A DNA stretch of 64,000 nucleotides from Streblospio benedicti. Its lineage: Eukaryota; Annelida; Polychaeta; Spionida; Spionidae. The stretch spans positions 16,922,272 through 16,986,271 of the forward strand of contig CM032662.1 of NCBI GenBank assembly GCA_019095985.1. Reading direction: 5' to 3'. Positions 33,043 to 45,704 of the stretch are shown one piece after another. The position numbers and the translations under genes were made by a program. Numbering within the stretch: the stretch's first letter is position 1; each line of letters starts with the position of its first letter. The notes beneath the pieces are model-generated. The model did not search any database. It saw only the letters and a program-made list of their open reading frames with translations, and was not told the DNA's origin.

Positions 33043-33044
33043 TA

Positions 33045-35560
33045 GATGAAGGCTCAGCTAGCTTTGGTATTTGGTATTCAAAATGGATTATTTAATGTAA
33101 ATGTCTGAGTTCTATTGTCCATAACTCAGTGAAGTTTTACTTAAGGTCATGGGCGTTCTTTTCAGAATATAGTCTTTCACAACTCTCTGAGGAGCATGCA
33201 GTACATGGCTTCTGTAGAAATAACTACAAATAACCATAGATAACCATTAACCACTCACAAATGATTTCATTCCTAGATCTAATGTACATCTTTGACTACT
33301 AGATACCAAAGAGATTCTAAGTGCTCATTCTATTTAACATTATTTGCTTGGCCAGTGAAATCAAGGACAATTTTAAAATATCAGGTATAAACACTTTCAT
33401 ATATTCTACTTTTCCTTTGATTTCTTAACCCTACAAAATAGGTCCATTATACAGAAATTCAAGTCTTTGCTTCTTTCTTTCTAATTTCAAAACATCCTCT
33501 CGAAATTCCACTTCAAAACGTAAACTACATGTACATATTGGAATTCATCTTTCCAAACTAATAATCCAATTCAAATGGAAATGTCAGTTGACTTCCATTA
33601 CACAGTTGAACCTTATATGTATACATTGTATTAGGTGTTGGAATTCAAATCCAATTTCTTAAACCTGACTTTACTTGGAAGAAACTTGAACAGTGGTTAC
33701 GGAATTTGGTGTTTGTCATGGAAGATGTTGCCTGTCTCTTGTTGTTTATTGTGGCCTCATTATCATCTGAAATAAAATTGAAGATTTCGGAGGTTTTATA
33801 ATACGTTCAATAACATACGTAAGTTTAATTTTAAGCAAAAATGTTAACAAAATTAATGTTTAATGTAGGTGAAGCTAATATGAGCACAAAAGTATGTATA
33901 AAAGTCATCAAAAGATAAAATGATGCTCTTCAGTCTCAGACAATTAATGTTTGAATAAATACAATCAAATCAAAATTACCGCCATTACATAAAATCATTA
34001 TGATTCTTATTTACAGAAAACAAATTATTTATACATTGTAGGAGACCACAAGACAGTCAGGAATCTCCAAGACAAATGCCGGATTTGTGGTGTAAGACGT
34101 TTGCTTGAGAAATGTCAGTAAAGTAGATTTGGAGGATTTCTCGCAAGTAAGAACTTGAGCCGGTGCACTCTTTCATGACTGGAGATGATAAAGAAATACA
34201 ATTGTTTTTGTGTGTCAGTTGGCTTCAAAAATAAAAATGTCCAGAAAAATTAAGATATTTCATATGTAAAATATCATGTAGTAATATACAAAGTTCAAAA
34301 ATTGGGTCTAAACGGTAATGAGTACTATTCATTGCAAATTTGTCAAACCCTTTGGACCCACTCCATTGAAATCATTTTCAAACTGACTGAAAATCGTATA
34401 TTAATACAAAATAAATTACATATGGATGTTTTTTTAATGATTTTCGAAGTTTTCGTTTCTGCAGACAGCCAAATTACACAGAAGATAGTTATAAAACCAC
34501 TGTATGAGGAAATGTTTCAAAATACCCCAAAATACATCCAGCTGCTGTTGACATAGAAATAAGACCCTAGATGAGGTCAGAATATAAGATAATGATCCCT
34601 GAATCTACACATATCGGTTCTTTAAAAATGTTCCATTATATGAGAAATCTTTACGAGTACATTGTGTAAGAATTCCAAACATGTCATTTTCGGTAGCCTA
34701 TATTACACAGGCGTCACAATGCAAAGAACCAGTAGGTGTACCGCTAGTAAATTATTTATCTCATCTGCTCTGACTTTTTTTCAAATATGATCAATGACGT
34801 GATTGGTGTTAGATTTCATAAGTCTAATAAACTACTAGCTATAAAATGTTTTTAAGACAACAGTTTCGGGGTAAAACTCAATACACCATAAAAGGATGTG
34901 GTCATATATTGGTTTTAGACGATTGAGAGGTCTAGAAATGGATGCCAATGTGGCTGCTCTTGAGCCATCAGTAAGCTGGGCAGGGAAAGCTCACCCCATA
35001 ACACTCCCTTGTCATCAATGCTGTTACATAAAAAGGACATTTCATTGCTAAGGGGTTAATCTGACCACTGGCATCAGCATCAATGGGTCGCAGACATAGT
35101 ACACTATTGAAAAATAAGAAGAAGTAGCTGTTGTTCAAAAGTTAAATATAGTTTCACATCTATTCAAAAGACCTGTTTAGAATTGTGCAGAGAAAGATTC
35201 TCGTGGTTTTGAATCTGACCATGGGCACCATTATTATAATGGGTGATTGAAAACTACAATCACATCTATAAAACATAGTATGAACAAACAGCTCGAACTC
35301 AGTTTTGTCATTTTATACTCAACAGTACGATTTTTTATGTCTTTTCCAATGATACTGACTGCAGTAAGTGGCATTTTTTTCACCATTACAATGACTACCT
35401 CCAAAAATGGATTTTGTTCATGAACTACCAGACTATTTATAGCGCTTGAATTCATGATCATACGTATTGCTTAACTTGACATGTGTTTGATTGTTAAAAA
35501 GAAAGTTTGATTCGTATAGCATCAACCTGAAAAATCTTTTTTGTCTGATACCTTATTCAA
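33045..35560. other. Non-coding stretch
   Basis: AT-rich sequence with no supported exon. Slightly more complex blocks at about 34920-35100 have no coding frame. I see no recognisable repeat family until the copy at 35568. Confidence 0.45.
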
Positions 35561-35567
35561 TGAAAAT

Positions 35568-35704
35568 ATTTACTAATCATGTCATAACATATACAGCTTC
35601 GACAAAATGCGTTCAGTTAGGCGATAATAACAAAATATGGTTGACAAAGTGATGACAAAATTTCAAAGCATACAAAAATATAAGCAGGATACACAATATG
35701 TGAA
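35568..35704 (+). repeat. Internal piece of a larger inverted-repeat element, copy 1
   Basis: GGCGATAATAACAAAATATG, GTGATGACAAAATTTCAAAG and AAGCAGGATACACAA match 38059-38207 nearly base for base in the core. The second copy lies inside the 37920-38460 element, so this one is a relative whose ends I cannot define. Confidence 0.6.
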
Positions 35705-35838
35705 AAACAATTCTCCCCCGGCAATTATTATATGCATGGAACAAGATGCATGTGCCCTCAGAGAGCTATCAGTCACAGTTTTGTCCTCATAGGATGTTAC
35801 ATAAAACTGTAGAATCTTAACCAAGCATTTTGTTCTAA

Positions 35839-35991
35839 CAGTAGAACATTTCTATTCGGACCACCCAGGGGACTAGCCTCAAGAGGACTCCGTAGAGAGG
35901 TGGCCTCTTTCAAAGGTTCGTGATGGTATAAATGATCTCAATATAGAGGTTGTCTCATTATAGAGATGATCTTATTGGAGGAGTTCAACTG
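35839..35991. mobile_element. CAGTAGAAC-family miniature transposon
   Basis: Begins CAGTAGAACATTTCTATTCG and ends GAGGAGTTCAACTG then TA. The interior has GCCTCAAGAGGACTCCGTAG, GAGGTGGCCTC and TTATAGAGATGATCTTATTG. Confidence 0.65.
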
Positions 35992-36214
35992 TACTAAAAA
36001 CTATAATTACTTCATCTTTTGGTAGGTATTCTAATTTGTGTGAGTTCATTAATTTGTATATATTGGATTTAATGATTCTTTTCATGACAGTAAACCATCT
36101 GGATGTAGCCAAATATGTGAAAACAAATACAGAGAACACTTTTGGGCAGATTGAAAAGGGTCCATTTAAGACAGATTTTGCTATGTTCACTTAATAATAT
36201 AGAGAAAGGTACAA

Positions 36215-36286
36215 GTACAAGTGAAAAGTGTCCACATCAGACAGGTGTTCTTAAATGGGAGGTATCCACATAGACAAGTTCAACTG
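36215..36286. mobile_element. Partial miniature transposon, GTGTCC subtype
   Basis: AAGTGTCCACATCAGACAGG, TGTTCTTAAATGGGAGG and a right end AAGTTCAACTG followed by TA. It matches the 29120-29239 element; the left end is not seen. Confidence 0.5.
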
Positions 36287-36483
36287 TACATGTATCATTT
36301 TCATTTCATATATTGGCAAGCTTGCGAACTTTGACTACACTGTATTCAAATCCAGTCCAATTTATTTCCAGTGCTTTTTCCCTGTTAATGAGAACAATTG
36401 TCTGCTTTTGTAACAAAATTTAAGCATTTGACTATCACAATTTTTAAAGGACTAAAATTTACACTGGGTATTCATACCATCAG

Positions 36484-36609
36484 ACATCGCACACATCACA
36501 AAATGCCTATGCAGAGATGCAGGAAAATCTGGAACTCGCATGTCTTCCTAAAAAGGCAATCAGACGTAGAATTTCTGCAAATCAGAGTAAACGAGGGCAT
36601 AAATCAGAG
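36484..36609 (+). CDS. Candidate internal exon upstream of the 40.5-kb gene
   Basis: A 126-nt open segment, phase 0 at both ends, lies between an acceptor-like TTCATACCATCAG and a weak donor GAG|GTGACA. It reads TSHTSQNAYAEMQENLELAC then LPKKAIRRRISANQSKRGHK then SE. The basic, Ser-rich composition and compatible phase would allow direct splicing to the exon at 40544. Pyrimidine support at the acceptor is poor, so this may be chance. Confidence 0.3.
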
Positions 36610-37915
36610 GTGACAGAATGAGTGGGTGATAGATCCATGGTGATGAATGGATGGATCCGGACAGGATCATGATCTATCACACCGGCAGATCCAGGTTCCT
36701 ACTAAATTGGCTCAAATCAACATGACTGCACTGCACTTTTTTGGACTTTGGAACATGACATGTACTTTTGATTTTACCATCTTATCAATGACACAGATTG
36801 AAAATCCTGCTGTATCAATACATAAAAAGGTCTTAATATATGCAAAGAAATGTGAAGATTTTAAAATAACTTAAAAGTGTATACGAGGACATGGACCTTA
36901 TTTTCAAATCCCTTGTAGATATCTAGGTTGGGTGCATACGAGAATTCCTTGAGATCTTCTGTATATGTATCTAGCTGCTTCAGGTCCTGAACAGGCGCAA
37001 TGGCAAGCTTTGCATGCAAACGAATGAAGCAATGTAAAAAATGAGGATTTCTAAGGAGGTACCCAGGTGTCCAAATGTGCCCATAATGCAAGCAGCATAT
37101 GCTCAAAATGAAACATTTGGCTTGGAGTTGGCATCCAACCTAGCCCCCTGGATCTTTGACTAAGAAATTCTAATCAGGCGTCTTTTTTTTCTTTGGTGGA
37201 GAGGTAGGGGGGTGGGGGTACGAAGTTATGGTGAGAAAGACATACAGCCACATCAAGAAACATGTCTCATTAATGTACAAATGTAATTGGTCAACACTGG
37301 AGAGTACTGGTAGTCAGATGACATTTCTAGTCTGTTACTATACTAAACAAGGGCAACAGCACAATGGATTTGATTTTTTTGAAAGTGGCTTTAAACAGAT
37401 TTTTCATTATTAGGATTCAAAATACATGTTCCATACATGTAGCTCATATTCATTGATGCAGATGCCTTTGATACTTACTATAACATTCATTTATAAGCCT
37501 ATGGGCTTTAAAATCAAACTTGATTAATTAGTATTTTCAATTTCATATTTGCTGGCTTTTAATTTCAAGCAAATAATTGTATTAAGATTTCAAAGAGATA
37601 TTTGATGCAATAAATTTTCAAATTTTGATGGTTGGCTTTTAAATGAGCATGGCCCCATCCATGGGTGTCACACAACCAAATTAAAATCATGTTATCAATT
37701 TTTTTTTTTTCGATTCTAGTTCTATTCAACATGTGAAAGATTTGTTCCTGTTCACCTTCTTGTTGATCACATTTTGCTCCTCATAAAACATATTTCATTA
37801 TGCATCAAAATTGATTATCACAGATCTTATGAAAACAAACTCTGCACCTTATTATAACAAAATACAGCAACATTCATGATGTGACCTTCAATTCGATTCT
37901 TCTTTGTTAAACATT
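36610..37915. other. Non-coding stretch
   Basis: No supported exon. A G-rich run (37196-37220) and poly-T runs (37178-37193, 37699-37711) are the only low-complexity features noted. Confidence 0.45.
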
Positions 37916-37919
37916 ATTA

Positions 37920-38460
37920 CAGTAGAACTTCACTATCGCGGACACTATTATCTATTTCACGATGAATTCCAACTTGTTTTTTTAAATTTTATGTACGTTG
38001 CACGCGAAAAAAAATCCCTGCATATTGGGATTTTGATTGTCTTGTCTTGTATTCTACATCGAAAATTTCTACTAATCATCACATACATTATGACACATAC
38101 AGCTTGAACAAAACGAGTCCAGTTAGTCGATAATAACAAAATATGGTTGAGAGAGTGATGACAAAATTTCAAAGCATATAAAATTATAAGCAGGATACAC
38201 AAGATGAAACCTTAGCAAATTAAACCTTAGCAAATGAAACATGGAAATAAAATTTGCAGAATTTGCGTTCAAATACTTCATTTATTAAGACTGAATGCAT
38301 AATGTCATGCCATAGATATTGTGCATCCTATTAAAAGGTCACCCTTTAAATTGTTATATGGCGCTCTTTTCCACTGAACACATGATCTAAATTAGATGTA
38401 GAAGAGTTTTTTTAGGTAACATGAACTCTAGTATGGTGTGACAATAGCCAAGTTTTACTG
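37920..38460. mobile_element. Larger TA-targeted inverted-repeat element, about 541 bp
   Basis: The left end is CAGTAGAACTTCACTATCGC then GGACAC. The right end read inward is CAGTAAAACTTGGCTATTGT then CACACC. The two align over about 28 bases. TA precedes the left end. The interior includes the 38059-38207 block that is repeated at 35568-35704. It has no transposase frame, so it is a non-autonomous derivative of a pogo/Tc1-like transposon. Confidence 0.5.
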
Positions 38461-40284
38461 CACTTAGATCTGCCTGTAACAATGGGAGCCAGAGATCAGA
38501 ACGCCACCATTACAGAAGTCATCACTCAGCGTGCAAAATCATAGATAATCTATTCATACGAACAATACACAAACAAATGGTAGACAAAGCTCATAAACAA
38601 AACAACTGATCCCATAAATCACTAGTACAGAACAAACGAGAAAAATAGCCACTTTTAGAAGCTTCAAATTGGGCATTTCGAGAAATAACTCCCTTCTCAT
38701 AATGTTGTTAAGTGACCTTTTAAAAAGCATTTGAGTGAGTATAATGGGTTTATGTGAGCACTTATCATTTTAAACGCGTCGCAACCACTTTTTAGGTCTT
38801 ACTTCTGTGAATAATAGCCAGTGATCTTACTCATAATCTACGACAACTCATGCCAAACTTTACTACAGGCCACTAACATTGTTACTGGATGTTTCAATAA
38901 ATCATATGTTAGGAAATCCAAGTTCATTCTTTGATAGATCGTCAGCTCTTGTTGAGAAAAGATTTCTGTTTATTTGGCTTCAAACAATGCACAATGGAAT
39001 AATGCAATTATCTTGTACAAAAGACATGAGCGAATGTGAGTAAAACTTCACACAATGACCATTGGAAAAAGTGTATATATACATAACAAGGACTATTTTA
39101 TCTGGAGTTAAACAAGTTAGAAACCAGTTCTCTGACCCCAGTTAATAGAGAGGATCTGACGTGTATTACAGGATAGCCAGACTTCAAGGCATTACAGGTA
39201 ATAAAATACATGTATTTTATATTATTTTATTATTTATATTTCAAAATAATTGAATCATGAATATCTGAACTATTATTGGAGGACAAAAATTATATATTGA
39301 TACCAAAAGTATAGAAATTATTTTATAATAAATTCTTTATTGCCTTTACAAAGATGATTAAAAGTTAAAAATGCCATTCTTAAAGTAATTATTTTGATAC
39401 TGATCTTAAGTCAATTAACCTCCATTTAGCATCTGTCAAAACAACACTTAAAGCACACAAAAGCATGTTGATACAACAATTAAAGTAACTGTTGAGATAC
39501 AATGGGGTGACTGGCTAATTGACCTGACTAACTCTTCCCCTACAATGGGCAAATTATCACAGCTTTGATGATCTCAGCTTAAGTATCTAAATTACCACTT
39601 CCCAATGGTCAGTGGCTTTAATTGTTGTATCAACATAGACAAAGTTCTCCCAAACAGTGACCAGACATGGATGTTCTGAAATGCTACTCAACTTTTGCCT
39701 TATATTGCCAGGTGGATTTCTTCAGTCTTCACTTCAAATTGTTGTCTGCTGCAAGAAACAGTTCCACAAAAAACATATCTTCAAACCTAATCTATCAGTG
39801 ACTATACATAGTTTATTCAAAGTTTATTCATCTAAGTTGGATTATTGGTGAACTAGAGTGAAACGTTTCATATTTGAGAAGAATCTGTCAGAATAATTCA
39901 TTTATTCTGAAAGTGCTTAGTTGGATTCCAATCAATTTGAGAAAGATGGCATTTCATAAGAAATTTATGAACAAGGTAGGTTGAAAACTTTATATTTATC
40001 TTGTCAAAGTGAATGTAAAAGTTGTAAGCAAAACAAAACTGACTTAAAATATGAAACAAAAGAACATAATTTTTCTTTTTCAATGATAGATATTTGTTAT
40101 TATATTTTGAGAGCTCTTCATTTCAATTACCATATCAGTAGGGAGTTTTGGAGTAAAATTTAAACAAGCAAAAACAAAATGAAACATTTATGCTTGTTAT
40201 TGGCCATCACAAAACAGATTTACAGTTTCGGTCTATTCTGTGACCATTTTCAATATTTTTGCTAGACAACTATATTAAAAAATA
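38461..40284. other. Non-coding stretch
   Basis: AT-rich, no supported exon. A short frame at about 39669-39713 (MDVLKCYSTFALYCQ) ends at a possible GT donor in a phase compatible with the 40544 exon, but it is too short to support. Confidence 0.4.
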
Positions 40285-40456
40285 CAGCATAACCTGGATA
40301 TGAGGAATGACACCTCCCATTTAGTTTTATGTGGGTGGTACTTTTCATTATTCTTAGTTTCCCAGTTACCCTATACATGATTTATAAAATGAACCTCTCT
40401 TTTAAGGACACCTGTTTTGTGTTGACACTTTTCATTTCTTTCAAAGGTGTCAACTG
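40285..40456. mobile_element. Degenerate miniature transposon, GTGTCC subtype
   Basis: TA then CAGCATAACCTGGATATGAG; interior CTTTTAAGGACACCTGTTTT and a right end AAAGGTGTCAACTG. It lies 87 bases upstream of the exon beginning at 40544. Confidence 0.5.
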
Positions 40457-40543
40457 AACAGTGAGGGAATTAAATATGATGTAAAAGATCAACTTTAATA
40501 ACATATGAGTGTATAGTTATCAACATATAATGTTTCCCTCCAG

Positions 40544-41380
40544 CTCGGCCTGTCGTCCACCAAGCATCATCTCAGCTCCACCAAGGTTGCAACCCCTGCA
40601 CACCCCGATGAACTGACCTACATCTCCAACACGAGCCCCCAGGTGTCACGCCTCCTCGGTGATGACCTCATGATCGACCTTGATCTTGACTTTGACTTCG
40701 ACCTATACGATCTTGATCAGCAGAAGGACTCAGCTGGATCTCAATGGGAGGACAACGATTCTGGATACAGTCCGGATCAGCAACATCAGCATAGTCCAGA
40801 CAGTTCAAACAAGGATACCCCAGCCGTTGCCATGGACACAAGCCTCCGATCCAACCAATCAATGCATGTCCACGAGTACTCGGTGAGGGACATTGCTCAG
40901 GTTCTGTGCGACTCTCCTGTGAAAACTGCAGAGCGCATCGTGTTTGACGATCTCTCACCAAATGCACACAATCTCTCACCAAAACAGGAGAGCTTCGTCA
41001 GGCAGGATTCCCTATTGTTGACCACGATCCAAGTCCAGCCTGTGCCTTCCAGTGTCATCCATTCTGTGGATGCTGAGAATACTCTGGTGATCAAGGATGA
41101 TTATGAGTGTGAAGTAGAGCATTACTCTGAGCGTGCCATAGACGTGCCTGAAGAGTTCTTTGAATCGGCACCAGTGCCTCTCGGGGCATCAACCCCAGTC
41201 AAAGGTCGTCAAAGGTCTAATGAAAACGATAATAGAGCAGCAAAGAAAAACATGAATCTGAATCAGTCATATCAGGCAGCCTGCCATGACGAAATGAGTG
41301 GAAGTGGAAGCTCACAGCAGCAGGGGATCATGGGAAAGATCCGGAAGATCCGGAAACGACTCCAGATCGCCTCTTCGTAG
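40544..41380 (+). CDS. 3'-terminal exon of an acidic, probably nuclear protein
   Basis: An excellent acceptor (ATGTTTCCCTCCAG) opens a frame of 278 codons ending in TAG TAG. No in-frame ATG lies between the upstream stop and the acceptor, so the true start is either in an earlier exon or at the internal ATG at 40670. The order is: a Ser/Thr-rich lead; an Asp-rich run (MIDLDLDFDFDLYDLD); DSGYSPD, close to the phospho-degron read by beta-TrCP; an [S/T]PVK site (CDSPVKTAERIVFDDLSP); a second STPVKGRQR site beside a bipartite basic cluster ending RAAKK; and a basic C-terminus GKIRKIRKRLQ. No folded domain or family is recognised. The motif set would suit a CDK-regulated, proteasome-controlled nuclear protein, which is inference only. 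The exon is GC-richer than its surroundings. Confidence 0.8.
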   Translation, partial: LGLSSTKHHLSSTKVATPAHPDELTYISNTSPQVSRLLGDDLMIDLDLDFDFDLYDLDQQKDSAGSQWEDNDSGYSPDQQHQHSPDSSNKDTPAVAMDTSLRSNQSMHVHEYSVRDIAQVLCDSPVKTAERIVFDDLSPNAHNLSPKQESFVRQDSLLLTTIQVQPVPSSVIHSVDAENTLVIKDDYECEVEHYSERAIDVPEEFFESAPVPLGASTPVKGRQRSNENDNRAAKKNMNLNQSYQAACHDEMSGSGSSQQQGIMGKIRKIRKRLQIASS

Positions 41381-41439
41381 TAGGATTGTTGTGTGGTTGT
41401 TGGGCAGTTTTTGTGATGATTGAAGAAATTTATGTTCGT

Positions 41440-41445
41440 AATAAA
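41440..41445 (+). terminator. Polyadenylation signal
   Basis: A perfect AATAAA 60 bases after the stop of the 40544-41380 exon, supporting that exon as the 3' end of a plus-strand gene with a short untranslated tail. Confidence 0.6.
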
Positions 41446-43679
41446 AGGAGGGTGCTAATGTCAATGGCAGCTGATAATATGATATGTGATATTTTATATG
41501 TGATACACATTCACATAGGTGATAATGTGAAAGGCTTGTGTTAGGAATAATGGTTTTGAAGTCAGTTAAAATTTAGCGAATGCAAATTAGAAAATACACT
41601 TATGTGTGATAGCTTTAAGTTAGGCTTCTCATTGGTTGCAAATTAGCCTGTGATAAGAACATAGTGCACCTAACAAAAGGTGACAGACGGTTCATGCACC
41701 TGATCATTTTACTGATTTCACACACTAGATGTCAAAGTCAGGGCCACAGAGTCACATATACACCCAAATAATACGACGTCGGAAATATTCATGCATGAAA
41801 TTCAAAAGCTGTATTTGAGTTACACAGGAGTAAGGAACAAGAACTCAATTGATCTAATGTGATCAAGATTGTACCTCGTGTGACAGCTTATGCATGATCC
41901 ATGAATGGACCTAGATAATTGCCTATCAGCCAAGGGATTTCATGTTTTCAAAGTGGCTCATGTCAGCATGTAGGCATATAAGTTGATTACGTTGGATAAA
42001 ATTAGTGTGACAACAAAGGGACCTGTCACATATTGTTGAAATCATTCATATGATAGCTGTTATTTGTATGATGAATGATACGCAACGAAACATCGACATC
42101 CAAGTCTTAAAAAAAGACAAAATGGTGACTATCATGTGAATTGTAGTTTGAACAGATTGAACAAGGCTGTGTAAACCATTTCAGAAACATTGAAACCGAA
42201 AGGTAAAAGAATTCACTCTTGAAGACAAGACCATTGACTTTTAGAAAACGGCCTCAAAGTGGGGTTAAAGCTGAGATCATACCTACATGTTATGTCAAAC
42301 GGACATATACATGAGCTTTCCATGGATGTAATTACGATACATTAATATAGAAACACAGCGTTGAAGTGAACATGGTACAATTGAATGCAGAGGAATAGTC
42401 ATCATTACATACAAGTATGTATACATACGTAGAAGAATGTATTGTCATTGATATGTCTAAATGACTCACAATTGAATTTGGTGTGATAGTTTGGTACATA
42501 CACCCAGCAAAACTGGGGCACATCACTTAGTTCTTTATATATATGTATATTGCCACAGAACTGGGGTGGGTACATATATATAACAAGTACAAGTATGTAG
42601 AATAACATTGAAAAATGTAAATGAAAGTCAAAACAGCGTTAGCTGGCCGATTTGATCCTGTGATCCTGTGAACCGATCACAATGAGTAATGAGTACATTT
42701 TGAACAATTTTAGCTCGAACAAGAAGAAATTTTTCCATGAAAGAGAAAATGTCTTCTGAAATCTGAGAAACAATTTGTCTTCGTTGGTGAATAGTAACAA
42801 ATCGTGTCTTTTCGTGATCTGTGACTGCCACAAAATAAGGATTTTCGATGGACAGACATCCAAAATGTTACAAAGACGCTTGATCCAAAAATAAGTGAAA
42901 TATCATGAAGTAATGTACAGGATGTCAAATTTGAAATGTGCGATGAAATAAAATCTTTTAGCTTGAATCCGTACCATTTGGATTTTAACATTTAAAGAAA
43001 ATTGTCAAGTATATACAAAAATGTCTGGTTTAAATTATAAAATGTTTTTGAATCTATGCTCTTTTGAAAACACGAATGACGTTAAAAACATGAATAAAAT
43101 CAAATAAAAACCAATTTCAGTGTTACTTTTTATACATACACGCCCATAAAAGTTTCATTACAGCATATGCTGTAATTTTAAAAAGTAATACGCATTAACA
43201 TTACCACAAACAAAACATATTTTCCAAAGAAATAGCGTTCATAAGCGTTCATCTAAGTAAAAAGGCTCACAGGGTCACGCTTACACCCAATAATAAGGAA
43301 ACTATCAAACCTATGGACAATAGAAATGGCATAGTAAAAGCCAAACATAAATCATTTATCTACCTTAAAAGGCCCTGGGCAATTTTGGGTATGACATTCA
43401 CTATGTCACCACATGCCTTCAATATGTGTACACATGTAGATGTGTACACACAAGGACACCTCTGGTGTGTACAAAACTGCTTGTACAACCTTGTGCAAAT
43501 CCACTAAATACCCAGCATATACACAGACATATTTAGTGAGGCTAAACAAGCAAAAGCCACCGATTTGTGCAATCGGTTTATCATGCTGAATTTTACCTGC
43601 TTCATTTGTATGATAAGTGTATATTAGTCAGGTTTATTTTTTTGGAAAAAAATCCTTCTTTTATACTCTAATGAAGGCT

Positions 43680-43805
43680 ACTCCTATAAATGACCACCTC
43701 TATAATAAAACCACTTTAAATAATATTAAATATTCTGTAATGCTTTAAATAATATGTCTATAAAAAAGACCACCTCTATAGCAAGACCACATTTCACACT
43801 CCCAA
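43680..43805. mobile_element. Fragment of GAGACCAC miniature transposon family
   Basis: CCACCTCTATAATAAAACCAC, then AAAGACCACCTCTATAGC and ACACTCCCAAACC. Both termini are lost and an AT-rich insertion splits the copy. Confidence 0.45.
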
Positions 43806-44285
43806 ACCACGAACTAGGGTCCTCACGAGTACCATAAGAATATGTCCACTCAATACTACTACTCAATGATATAATAGCATTTGTACTTTGTCATTTTTAC
43901 AGCAAGAAACCCCTAACGAATACACAAAATTCATTATCAAACATTGGAACTATTGTTAGCAGGAATTGACTAATGACCGAGTAGTCGAGTATCAAAATTT
44001 CCAACTACATGTATGACGAGCCTACCATGAACCCCTTTAAGCAAGACAGACCACCTTGTTATTACCACCAGGTATTATGAGTACTTGATCAGATATTAAA
44101 CATGCAACATAACTGTTACTTTTGGACTGAATGCACAATGCACACATTAAAATTGAGTCATATATTGAGTTGTTTCAATGTAATGTACCATCAATGGCCA
44201 CTTCATCATGGGAGACCCTTAAAACAACAATAAACATTACGGCACTTAGAACAGTAAACACCGTACCCTCTCTCATTACATACCT

Positions 44286-44350
44286 ATTATGCACTTAAAC
44301 TATGCACTTACACTGTGCACTTACATTGTGCACTTAGTGTGTTCACTTTG
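44286..44350. repeat. Short tandem repeat, about 13-base unit
   Basis: About five imperfect units of TGTGCACTTACAT (ATGCACTTAAAC, ATGCACTTACAC, GTGCACTTACAT, GTGCACTTAGTG, GTTCACTTT). Confidence 0.7.
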
Positions 44351-45532
44351 GCAGCACCTGACACCTTCCATAAAGACAGCATTTAGCTGTAAACAACTGA
44401 CAAACTAAGCACATGCTGAATGTAAATCTTATGACGTGAACAAGTTACTCAGGACGCTGGAAGGTCATTTATAAGGGACGTAAGGTGTAGTGTATAGTCT
44501 ACTATCCACATAGACTGACACATTTTTTTTTCGATAGTTGAAAGCTCTCCTGGTATTGGTTCAAAATGTTGCTCAATCGAAACTTTCAAAGTGGTGATTG
44601 ACATAGCGTTTAGTTTGAGTTTTGCACACAGGTCCTTAGCATCCTAGTCACACTACATTTTCCTTTAATAGCTCGTAAGGGAGCCATGTGATTGGAATGT
44701 ACCCTGGGAAATCAGGATGTAAGGGAGCATGCTGTACTTTCTGCTTCTAAAGTGATAGTGTACATAGCTAGTAGCATGCAGGGTCCATGAAGGCAGGTGA
44801 TGGTGACCTGTGTATAGCACCATTGATGTAAAGGTGTGTTACATCAATGATGGGACTTGAACCCATACATAACCTTCTGATGGAACGCGTCATATATGTT
44901 AAGTGTTAAACCTTTTCTATGGTCTAACTTGTAAATATTGGCACTTCAAGTCACGCCTGCTCAGGATCAGAAAGGACAGGATAAATATTCAATGATTGAC
45001 AGGTGGGCATAACTGTGAGGATTGTGGTATCTATCCTTTACATTCTAAAAACTGAATGTTATAAATAAGGCAGGAAACTCCAATAGCTTGGCTCAAGTTG
45101 GCTGCTTTTATCAGTTGTCGTAGAATTTCTGTTTTTTTAACTATCATGTATGGTCGTATGATCCAAGGATCCACCTCTGATTTTCTCTCACACCTCTCTT
45201 ACTATCAAGCGGCGTATTATTACCTCAATGGATATATAGGTGAAGAGAGATTTTACAATCCTAAAGATTCAAAAGGATAATGTGGTGTGAAAAGAATTTG
45301 CACCATATAGTGATATTTGCCATGTGATTTATTTGCCATCAATCATTCCGCAAAAGGCTGGGAACGCGCCCCTCAGTCACCACCCCTGGGAGCAAAGGCA
45401 CATTTATCATCTTTGACACTTGACGTTTTCTACAATGGAAACTGTCTTGTCTGCACACCTCCCGAGACAGAACTGGGCTTTATACAGTGGGTCATTTCAT
45501 GTACATTTAAACAAACCAATTGATACCATTTC

Positions 45533-45690
45533 TTAAAAGAGACCACCTATATGTCGTATCATAAGACCATTTGTCATGGTCCCAAATGGTCTTATTTTAC
45601 AGGTGGTCTTTGACCCAAGACTTTATGAAGAGACTGCCATGAATAACCTCTACAGAAAGACCACTTCTATAATGAGACCACTTGATGCAA
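45533..45690. mobile_element. GAGACCAC-family miniature transposon, termini degenerate
   Basis: AAAGAGACCACCTATATG, GGTCTTATTTTACAGGTGGT, CTTTATGAAGAGACTGCC and TCTATAATGAGACCACTTG. It sits immediately before the SINE at 45705. Confidence 0.5.
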
Positions 45691-45704
45691 TGAGATGCAG
45701 GAGC

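Larger units (their letters stand above)
41450..45530. other. Non-coding stretch
   Basis: No supported gene. It contains a GAGACCAC-family fragment (43680-43800), a 13-base tandem motif (44286-44350) and a reverse tRNA-like B box (GGGACTTGAACCC, about 44852). Minus-strand frames at 42332-42991 are AT-biased and overlap each other without protein-like character. Confidence 0.45.

Noticed and set aside
39669-39713. MDVLKCYSTFALYCQ followed by a GT, as a first exon for the 40.5-kb gene
   Set aside because: Only 15 codons and a weak donor (GTGGAT); chance is the better explanation.
44845-44875. Reverse tRNA-like B box GGGACTTGAACCC; similar at about 47283
   Set aside because: No matching A box or SINE body at the right spacing, so not called as SINE copies.
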